This document shows positions 1 through 5,175 of a DNA stretch of 5,175 bases, piece after piece. Below the pieces are notes generated by a model. That model was not told the origin of the DNA, searched no databases, and saw only the letters and a list, made by a program, of their open reading frames with translations. Source of the stretch: Candidatus Zixiibacteriota bacterium. Its GTDB lineage: Bacteria > Zixibacteria > MSB-5A5 > RBG-16-43-9. The stretch's first letter is position 1, and every line of letters starts with the position of its first letter. The position numbers and the translations under genes are program-made. The stretch is taken from positions 1 through 5,175 of the forward strand of contig JAOUFL010000172.1 in the NCBI GenBank assembly GCA_029858245.1, written 5' to 3'.

Positions 1-3000
1 TTATTTTACTGTTCTTTCCCACGCTCTTTGCCTTCTCAATCCTCGACTTCACCAAATCCACCACCGCCTTATAAACTTCTAACTGCTCCTCATCAGTAAG
101 TCCTAGTATTTCACCCATAATAATCTTATCCAGCTCCCTGCGGTCAGGCTTGACTTTGTCAAGAGAAACCTCTTCAGCAGAAGAAGCGCCAAGCTCTGTA
201 AAAATATCTTCTATGGGACGGTTAAATATATCTATAAATTTCCTACCATCACTAGCATATTCTTTCCTGACATCTAACACAAACATTGATGCTGTTTCAT
301 AAGTCATATTATCAAGCGCACCCTCACCCAGATTGACTCTCCCGAAGAGTTCAACGACTAAGACAGGTAATGTTGAATTAAGATAGAGGAATAATCTGCT
401 TTTAAGAACTTTATTTTTAAGATAAATTGCATAGAATCTATCACTTGAGGAAACTTGCCAAATATTGAGAGGGGCTAAGAATCTATCATTGAAAGCCTTA
501 AACCAGACACCATCAGGTGGTGTTTGATACCCCAGGTCATACCACCTTTCCCTATTTTCACAAGTCGGTCTTTTATGAAATTTTTTCCTCTCTCCTGCAT
601 CAATATATTCAAGAACTTTTGTATTTTCTAATCTCTCCTTATTCTTGTGAATCATTAGAACACGAAATTTCAAATCCTTTTGATTTACAACAATAGATTT
701 ACACTCTCGTGGAGATGTTATCACATAATTCGGCGCCCATTTCCCTTTTTTAGTCTTGTGCATCCAGAATTCTTTCTCAATCCCTTTTCTCTTTATCTCC
801 TCCTCAGTTAAATAGAAAAACTCATTCGCACCGGTTTTAATTCCAAAGCGAACCTTTGCTATCTGCTTTAAGGGAACCAGCTTGCCTTTACCTTTCTCTA
901 AAATCTTAAAGAAAATCTCCGGTGCTCTTAGATATTTTCCCCATTTTGAGCCAACATATTTTGGCTCTGTAGCGGAGGTCTTCAGACTTCCACTTTTTGG
1001 AAGGCTAAAGCCTTCCACTACATCTTCTAACCCCTCCTCCCACAACTCCTTCTGGCTTTTAGGGAAGATTCTTAATTCTTCATTCTCATAAAAATCATTA
1101 TGCGCCAGGATGGTCTTTTTAAGCTCGTCTATTGAGTTTAATCTTTTAATCTGCTTTTCCCACATATCCTGAGCAGGAGGGATAAAATGACGTAAGGGTT
1201 TTTTAAGATAGACGAACCGAACTAAATTCTCATCCCGTTCCTTCTTTTTGCTACATTTCTGAAGGATGATGATGCAGGTGTTAATATCCGCCTCTTCAAA
1301 CCAGCGTTCTACTTTTGATTCAATTATAGTTATGATTTTGTAATTCTTCAGGAAAAACTCCTGTAGTCCTTTACCATAATCCACATCCAGCCAGGAATTG
1401 GAGACGATGAAGCCGAAATGTCCGCCTTCGCTTAAAAATTTCGTACCGTGAACAAAGAAATAAGCATGAATCCCAGCTCTTTTACCTATCTCGGCCATCT
1501 TTCTGCCGGAGGGGTCTTTCAGCGCTCTTTCAATTAGCTTTTCCTTATCCACGCCGATATCCGGAATCTCCTCCTGCCTGGTGTAGGGTGGATTACCAAC
1601 CACCGCATCAAACAATCTGGGAAAAGTAACCTCCCTTTCTTCAACCCCAAGTGTTTTAGCTCTAACCTTTCTCCATTTATCCGGTAGTTCAAACCCTCTC
1701 TCAGGATGCGACATTATAGCAAAGAAATCTTCCTGAATTATATTGGGATAGTTTTTATCCACTCCCAGATCATTGATGGCTAAATTTATGGTCGCAAGAG
1801 TGGCCGGAAATTTAGAGATGTCGTTTCCCCACAGGCTCTCCAGAATCTTCTCATGTCCAAGCCTCTGATTCATCAATTTCTTGTGCTGATAGGCTCTTAC
1901 CAAAAATGTCCCTGCCCCACAACCCGGGTCAAGGATTTTATTGTCCTCATGCTCGAAACAAAATCTAAGGATTAAATCCACCACATCCGCTCTGGTGAAA
2001 TATTGACCTAAATTATGCCTCTCCTCCTGTGGAATAAGCCTTTCGAAGATTCCACCTATAACATCGAATCCCAGATTGGAAAAATCATACTCTTTTAGTA
2101 GACTAACCAGTTCCTTAATCTCCTTGACCACCTCCTTGGCTTCAGGGAAAGCAACCGTATCTATAAAATCCGTAGTGTAGATAGTCTCATAGTCAATCTT
2201 TAACACCTGATTAAAGTATTTCTGAAGTTCAGTTTGAAGAGATTCTCCTTTGAACAAACTTACTGGAATCTCCAGGGGCTCAAGCTCCTGAGGTCTTTTC
2301 GTCTGGAGGGCGTTATAGAATAGTATCTTGTTTACTAAAAGATACGCAGTCTGCCTTGCCGCCTTGTCAAAATCCTGGGTTTGCCAAGCAAAACTCCAGC
2401 CTTGCTCCATAAACCAGTTTTTAAGTTTTTTTGCAAAAGATGTTTCCTTGTGGCATTTATCATCAATAATTCTTCTGTAATATAGAGAAAGCACCCTAAC
2501 CTTCTCGTGAAGGTTAAAGATCAAAAGTTCATCAATCGGTTTTCTTGGTTCTGCTTCTCTGCCAGAGTAGACCGCATAAAGTCTTGTTAGAAACTCTTCA
2601 AGATTATTCTTTATAGGTTCACCGTATCTTGTCTGCTCTATATCATCTAAATTCTCAATCTCTGAGAGGTTATAGGTGTCGACGATTCGTCTTGGCTCAG
2701 GTATGGCTGGGTTATTAGCCTCTTGAGTTTTCCACCAGATCAACTTTTTGAAATTGGTCGTTGCAAAATACTTTGCATTCCTTTTGTTGGCTTTCTTTCT
2801 TGCCTCATCCTTTAAGGTTTCATCGTAAACATCGAAAAAAGGTTGTTTGGCTTCGACTACGCACAGGACATTTTGGCTACGCCTGGATTCATAGATAACG
2901 GTGTCAGGCATCTTTCTATCAGCTCCAGTGGTCTCAACATCTGGCATTCCCAGATCAAGGTTTTTATTTTCAATGATTCCCCTCATCCAGTGCATTAAAA

Positions 3001-3088
3001 TAGCAACTGCAGACCGCTCAGTCTTGTGAGTGGTTGCATCGTAGGGACTGGAAATTTTAGTTAATTTCCCTTTAATCTTACCTTTCAT
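1..3088 (-). CDS. Type IIG-like restriction endonuclease / N6-adenine DNA methyltransferase fusion (3' end beyond window)
   Basis: Probably a single-chain enzyme that methylates adenine in its target site and cuts unmodified DNA. The frame is open for 1029 codons from ATG 3088 to the window edge with no frameshift. Seen in order: an N-terminal PD-(D/E)xK nuclease (E24, P61-D62, E79-A-K81, the last after a hydrophobic strand as in HsdR-type nucleases); a mostly helical connector (about 130-340); methyltransferase motif X (G361-QYFT), motif I (D387-PGCGAGTF), a GND motif near 421-423, motif IV (N499-PPY) and FGFIVSNSW at 558-566; then a recognition region starting near KWGKYLRAP (715-723) with FGIKTGANEFF (748-758). 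The order X, I, IV, recognition domain is that of gamma-class N6-adenine enzymes of the Eco57I/TaqI type. The lysine-rich tail and the length already seen suggest that the stop is close outside the window. ATG 3088 is the first ATG after an in-frame TGA at 3095-3097. It overlaps the upstream RadC-like gene by 11 nt. Residues 690-707 are encoded by a palindromic repeat. Target sequence unknown. A BREX PglX-type methylase is less likely because of the nuclease domain. Confidence 0.9.
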   Translation of the reverse strand, partial: MKGKIKGKLTKISSPYDATTHKTERSAVAILMHWMRGIIENKNLDLGMPDVETTGADRKMPDTVIYESRRSQNVLCVVEAKQPFFDVYDETLKDEARKKANKRNAKYFATTNFKKLIWWKTQEANNPAIPEPRRIVDTYNLSEIENLDDIEQTRYGEPIKNNLEEFLTRLYAVYSGREAEPRKPIDELLIFNLHEKVRVLSLYYRRIIDDKCHKETSFAKKLKNWFMEQGWSFAWQTQDFDKAARQTAYLLVNKILFYNALQTKRPQELEPLEIPVSLFKGESLQTELQKYFNQVLKIDYETIYTTDFIDTVAFPEAKEVVKEIKELVSLLKEYDFSNLGFDVIGGIFERLIPQEERHNLGQYFTRADVVDLILRFCFEHEDNKILDPGCGAGTFLVRAYQHKKLMNQRLGHEKILESLWGNDISKFPATLATINLAINDLGVDKNYPNIIQEDFFAIMSHPERGFELPDKWRKVRAKTLGVEEREVTFPRLFDAVVGNPPYTRQEEIPDIGVDKEKLIERALKDPSGRKMAEIGKRAGIHAYFFVHGTKFLSEGGHFGFIVSNSWLDVDYGKGLQEFFLKNYKIITIIESKVERWFEEADINTCIIILQKCSKKKERDENLVRFVYLKKPLRHFIPPAQDMWEKQIKRLNSIDELKKTILAHNDFYENEELRIFPKSQKELWEEGLEDVVEGFSLPKSGSLKTSATEPKYVGSKWGKYLRAPEIFFKILEKGKGKLVPLKQIAKVRFGIKTGANEFFYLTEEEIKRKGIEKEFWMHKTKKGKWAPNYVITSPRECKSIVVNQKDLKFRVLMIHKNKERLENTKVLEYIDAGERKKFHKRPTCENRERWYDLGYQTPPDGVWFKAFNDRFLAPLNIWQVSSSDRFYAIYLKNKVLKSRLFLYLNSTLPVLVVELFGRVNLGEGALDNMTYETASMFVLDVRKEYASDGRKFIDIFNRPIEDIFTELGASSAEEVSLDKVKPDRRELDKIIMGEILGLTDEEQLEVYKAVVDLVKSRIEKAKSVGKNSKI
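969..1021. repeat. Twin-hairpin palindromic (REP-like) element inside the R-M gene
   Basis: A 53-bp element bounded by inverted ends, GTAGCGGA on the left and TTCCACTAC on the right (reverse complement GTAGTGGAA). It holds two short hairpins. One is GGAGGTCT-TC-AGACTTCC at 974-991, 8 pairs with one G.T wobble. The other is TGGAAGGCT-AA-AGCCTTCCA at 998-1017, 9 perfect pairs. They are joined by a short CAC+T-run spacer. This is the layout of REP/BIME-like scattered palindromes, which normally lie between genes. Here it is wholly coding and gives residues 690-707 (VVEGFSLPKSGSLKTSAT) of the R-M protein, just before the conserved KWGKYLRAP start of the recognition region. No other copy is visible in the window, so calling it a dispersed family is inference. 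No clear target-site duplication is seen. Confidence 0.75.
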
Positions 3089-3407
3089 AATCCTTCAGAA
3101 CCTCATTTACAATTCTTCTGGCAATCTCAAAAGATGCCGCTATCCTTATTATCTTCACATCCCCTAATCCTTTTATCTTTAAGAATTTCTCCAATGGTTG
3201 ATTTGCCATGCCTTTGAAAGAACCAAACCTTTCAAGTATTTCCCCTGCTATCTTCTCTGCGGATTTACCTTTAATCCCCGTGGAGATAAGTATAGAAAGT
3301 AATTCCACATCTGAAAGGTTTTCCGCTCCCAATTCTCTTAGTTTTCCTCCGGGATGATGCCAGTTTTCAAGATCAGAATCCATATTTCCCTGTGAAGTCT
3401 TTCCCAT
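3078..3407 (-). CDS. Stand-alone RadC N-terminal (UPF0758_N-type) helix-hairpin-helix protein
   Basis: A small, probably DNA-binding protein of 109 residues. Residues 18-105 match the first half of RadC: HPGGKLRELGAENLSDVELL (18-37), the SILISTGIKGKS segment (38-49), FGSFKGM (61-67), and a helix-hairpin-helix core around I78-KGLG-82 followed by a helix ending EIARRI. Normal RadC is about 220-230 residues and continues into a JAB/MPN domain with an HxH...D metal site. That half is absent, and no remnant is visible downstream, where the R-M gene starts at once. The stop codon lies within the R-M gene, in a different frame, so this looks like a deliberate short protein, not a decaying radC. ATG 3407 has a weak AAGAG ribosome site; ATG 3383 (residue 9), preceded by AGGGA, is an alternative. 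The precise role is unknown. A DNA-binding or specificity-assisting partner of the R-M enzyme is inferred from context. Confidence 0.85.
   Translation of the reverse strand: MGKTSQGNMDSDLENWHHPGGKLRELGAENLSDVELLSILISTGIKGKSAEKIAGEILERFGSFKGMANQPLEKFLKIKGLGDVKIIRIAASFEIARRIVNEVLKDYER
3089..3096 (-). promoter_or_regulatory. Ribosome-binding site and coupled start of the R-M gene
   Basis: On the minus strand GAAGGA lies only 2 nt before ATG 3088, closer than usual, and all of it is inside the RadC-like coding sequence. The upstream gene stops 11 nt inside the R-M gene (TAA at 3078-3080). Short spacing plus overlap suggests that ribosomes finishing the small gene restart on the large one, which would tie the amounts of the two proteins together. 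Coupling is inference. Confidence 0.45.
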
Positions 3408-3452
3408 TAATTCTCTTATCGTTTAAAAATTGAAAAGTGTTTTACATCCCTA

Positions 3453-3480
3453 ATTTTATCTTCAAATGAGTAAAAGTCAA
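3453..3480 (-). promoter_or_regulatory. Sigma-70-type promoter for the RadC-like / R-M unit
   Basis: On the minus strand there is a -35 box TTGACT (3475-3480, 5 of 6 to consensus), a 16-bp spacer and a -10 box TAAAAT (3453-3458, 5 of 6). Transcription would begin near 3446, giving a leader of about 40 nt before ATG 3407. The -35 box follows directly on the T-run that probably ends the kinase transcript, which supports a fresh start here. Confidence 0.6.
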
Positions 3481-3481
3481 T

Positions 3482-3520
3482 AAAAAAAGCCGTAGCAGAT
3501 AAAAAGCTATAGCTTTTTAT
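3482..3520 (-). terminator. Weak intrinsic terminator-like structure after the kinase
   Basis: Read on the minus strand, AAAAAGC (3512-3518) can pair with GCTTTTT (3484-3490), and the latter runs into seven T's at 3482-3488. A competing hairpin is the self-complementary 22-mer at 3499-3520. The stems have few G:C pairs, so termination may be partial. The position, about 70 nt after the kinase stop and immediately before the next promoter, is what makes the call plausible. Confidence 0.4.
3499..3520. repeat. Perfect 22-bp palindrome in the spacer
   Basis: ATAAAAAGCTATAGCTTTTT followed by AT reads identically on both strands. The arm AGATAAAAA (3497-3505) also has a second partner, TTTTTATCT, at 3530-3538, so two alternative structures are possible. 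The palindrome centre lies about 30 bp upstream of the -35 box of the RadC-like/R-M promoter. It may be part of the terminator or a binding site for a dimeric regulator; the sequence alone does not decide. Confidence 0.7.
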
Positions 3521-3567
3521 AAAAGTAAGTTTTTATCTTTTTCTAATTTATGGTGTAATCATCTTAC

Positions 3568-3581
3568 CGTTTGAGGAAACG
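3568..3581. other. Small stem-loop just after the kinase stop codon
   Basis: CGTTT-GAGG-AAACG forms a 5-bp stem with a 4-nt loop, starting 5 nt after the kinase TGA. It has no T-run and is not a terminator by itself. The adjacent AAACGATAA (3577-3585) is the reverse complement of TTATCGTTT (3416-3424) at the other end of the spacer. Significance is doubtful. Confidence 0.25.
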
Positions 3582-3586
3582 ATAAA

Positions 3587-5175
3587 TCAGCTCTTTGAAT
3601 TTGCCATTTCCACTTTTTTATTTTCTTTTTCTCTTTTAATTCTCTGGGCTTGTTTTAAAACCTCTAACAGCTTTTGTACCTCAAAGGGTTTAGGCAGCAG
3701 GAGATCCGCGCAGAAAGCATTTAATTTCTTGTTATCCTCCTGAGTATCCCAGCCGGTAACCATTACCACAACCACTGCGGGATTTATTGACTTCAACTTC
3801 TCAGCTACTTCCCAGCCAGACATCTCTGGCATAGAAAGATCCGTAAAGACAATCCCGAACCCCTCTTTTTTAAAAAGCTCTACCCCTTTTAGACTGCTTT
3901 CCACAATTTTAACCCTGTGACCTTCTGATTTAAGGATATCACTTATAAGCTCGCGAATAGCTGGATCATCATCTATCACCAGTATGTTTTCGACTTTTTT
4001 TCCATTTAAATCTTTTTCCTGAGTTACAATTCCATCGTCAGGTTTTCTCTTGGGCAGTTTAACCGTAAAAGTAGTCCCTTTTCCCACCTGGCTCTCAATC
4101 AGAATCTTTCCATTATGTCTTACGATTATCCCATAGGCTACGCTCATCCCCAAGCCATTCCCTTTTGGACCCTTGGTGGTGAAGAAGGGGTCAAAAACTC
4201 TCCTTTTAACCTCCTCGTGCATACCTGTCCCGGTATCAGATATTGTGGTTATGACATTTCCCTTATTTGACTCAGAGTAAAGGGAAAGTTTTCCACCTTC
4301 TGGCATAGCATCGATCGCATTAAGGATTATATTGACAAAGACCTCTCTCAGCTCTGAGGGATTACCGGCAACCAGAGGAAGGTCCTTATTTAAAGGGATA
4401 TCAACCTGAATTAATACTCCTTTTTTCTGAGCTTCATCTTTCCATCTGTGTTTGGTTATTTCCAGGGAAGCTTTCAAAATCTCGTTAAGATCAACCAGGG
4501 TGAAGTTCTCGTCAACTTTTTGTCTGGTAAACTCCTGAATTCTCCTGACTGTCTCCGCTCCATCCATTGCTGCCTTTTCAATTACTCTAAGGTTTTTCTT
4601 TATTTTCTCATCTTCTGAGGAAAGAAGTAAAAGCTGTGCTCTTCCCAGAATGGCGCCTAAAAGGTTATTGAAATCGTGAGCTACTCCCCCAGCCATCTCT
4701 CCCAGAGCTCTTAATTTCTCTGATTGAATTATATGCTCCTGCGCATCTTTTAACTTGGCATAAGCCTGCTTCAAATTCTCGAAAAGCTTGGCATTTTCTA
4801 TTGCCACTGCTGCTTCATTTGCCAGTATGTTAAGCAGGGAGAGATGGTTTTGGTTGAACTGTTTCAATCCCAGCTTAGATAAGGATATAACCCCCCTGAC
4901 CTCACCTTCATAAACCATAGGAGAGATGATGATGGATTCATCCACGTATGGAGTGCCAGAGACATGATGGGAACGAGGATGTTTTTCTCCATCATCTATT
5001 ACCTGAGGTTCCCCGGTCTGGGCAACCCATCCGCTTATACCTTCCCCACTCTTGAGACGTAAGGTCTCTTCCGTCTCACCCTGATATTCTTTAATCTCGC
5101 TGCCAAAGGCTATGGGGACAAGCTCATCTCTATTCTCATTCAAAAGAAAAACCCTGCAGTTATCAAATTCGATCA
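3587..5175 (-). CDS. Hybrid sensor histidine kinase, GAF-HisKA-HATPase_c-REC (5' end beyond window)
   Basis: A signalling kinase that senses through a GAF domain, autophosphorylates on histidine and passes the phosphate to its own receiver domain; no membrane segment is seen in the visible part. The frame is open to the window edge: before the TTG at 5143 it reads IEFDNCRVFL, a normal GAF strand, so that TTG is not the start. Numbering from the first whole codon (5173): GAF about 1-125; helical linker 126-150; H-box GEMAGGVAHDFNNLL with phosphoacceptor H166 (4676-4678); N-box NIILNAIDAM with N285; G1 DTGTG at 313-317; FDPFFTTK at 327-334; G2 GNGLG at 338-342; receiver about 397-510 with acidic D401-D403, phosphoacceptor D445 in TDLSMPEMSG (3839-3841), T473 and K495 in PKPF. 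All catalytic residues are present. The C-terminal tail is short and lysine-rich. No separate response regulator or output domain is visible, so the ligand and the target are unknown. Confidence 0.93.
   Translation of the reverse strand, partial: IEFDNCRVFLLNENRDELVPIAFGSEIKEYQGETEETLRLKSGEGISGWVAQTGEPQVIDDGEKHPRSHHVSGTPYVDESIIISPMVYEGEVRGVISLSKLGLKQFNQNHLSLLNILANEAAVAIENAKLFENLKQAYAKLKDAQEHIIQSEKLRALGEMAGGVAHDFNNLLGAILGRAQLLLLSSEDEKIKKNLRVIEKAAMDGAETVRRIQEFTRQKVDENFTLVDLNEILKASLEITKHRWKDEAQKKGVLIQVDIPLNKDLPLVAGNPSELREVFVNIILNAIDAMPEGGKLSLYSESNKGNVITTISDTGTGMHEEVKRRVFDPFFTTKGPKGNGLGMSVAYGIIVRHNGKILIESQVGKGTTFTVKLPKRKPDDGIVTQEKDLNGKKVENILVIDDDPAIRELISDILKSEGHRVKIVESSLKGVELFKKEGFGIVFTDLSMPEMSGWEVAEKLKSINPAVVVVMVTGWDTQEDNKKLNAFCADLLLPKPFEVQKLLEVLKQAQRIKREKENKKVEMANSKS

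Noticed and set aside
882..1091. Plus-strand 69-codon open frame
   Set aside because: It lies wholly antisense to the R-M coding sequence, has no similarity I recognise, and its composition (proline- and serine-rich) is what the reverse strand of a lysine/glutamate-rich gene gives. It also spans the palindromic repeat.
1..3088. BREX PglX or a Type I HsdM subunit
   Set aside because: An N-terminal PD-(D/E)xK nuclease and an attached C-terminal recognition region are in the same chain, with no BREX or HsdR/HsdS neighbours in view. Genes left of the window could change this.
3078..3407. RadC-like gene as a truncated pseudogene
   Set aside because: The domain ends cleanly after its last helix, the frame is intact, no trace of the JAB/MPN half follows, and the stop overlaps the next gene's start, as in a maintained operon.
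3442..3447. ATG-TAA minimal start-stop near the predicted transcription start
   Set aside because: It falls at the predicted +1 of the R-M promoter, so it would be at or outside the transcript end with no ribosome site. It is most likely chance.
3408..3586. Small RNA or small protein gene in the spacer
   Set aside because: No open frame of useful length with a ribosome site, and no promoter-hairpin-T-run unit separate from the kinase terminator and R-M promoter, could be supported.

Overview
This AT-rich bacterial window has all of its genes on the minus strand. Read in transcription order (right to left) they are a hybrid sensor histidine kinase, a short AT-rich spacer, a 109-residue stand-alone RadC N-terminal (UPF0758_N-type) protein, and a very long restriction-modification fusion gene that fills the left 60% of the window. 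Both end genes run off the window: the kinase lacks its 5' end and the R-M gene lacks its stop codon. No rRNA, tRNA, CRISPR array or transposase is visible. The taxon cannot be fixed from this sequence. The AT-rich base use, the GAF-HisKA-HATPase-REC kinase and a scattered-repeat-like twin-hairpin element would suit an uncultured, low-to-moderate GC, environmental bacterial lineage; this is inference only.

Region 1 (1-3088, minus): one continuous frame of 1029 codons, read through codon by codon without a frameshift. It encodes a single-chain Type IIG-like enzyme: an N-terminal PD-(D/E)xK nuclease, a helical connector, a gamma-class N6-adenine methyltransferase (GQYFT, DPGCGAGTF, NPPY) and a TaqI/Eco57I-like C-terminal target-recognition region. 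A 53-bp imperfectly palindromic twin-hairpin element (969-1021) sits inside the coding sequence, at the methyltransferase/recognition-domain junction, and is translated in frame.

Region 2 (3078-3407, minus): a RadC-like helix-hairpin-helix domain without the JAB/MPN metalloprotease-like domain that makes up the second half of normal RadC. Its stop codon lies 11 nt inside the R-M gene, so the two are probably translationally coupled. A good sigma-70-like promoter (3453-3480) lies just upstream. I regard this pair as one transcription unit and as the most interesting part of the window: a possible DNA-binding accessory protein working with a Type IIG restriction-modification enzyme.

Region 3 (3408-3586): spacer with a weak terminator-like AT-rich hairpin and T-run for the kinase, a perfect 22-bp palindrome, and the R-M promoter placed directly after the T-run. 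This suggests that the kinase and the R-M pair are separate transcription units.

Region 4 (3587-5175, minus): hybrid histidine kinase with GAF sensor, HisKA, HATPase_c and a C-terminal receiver domain. It is intact at its C-terminus and incomplete at its N-terminus.
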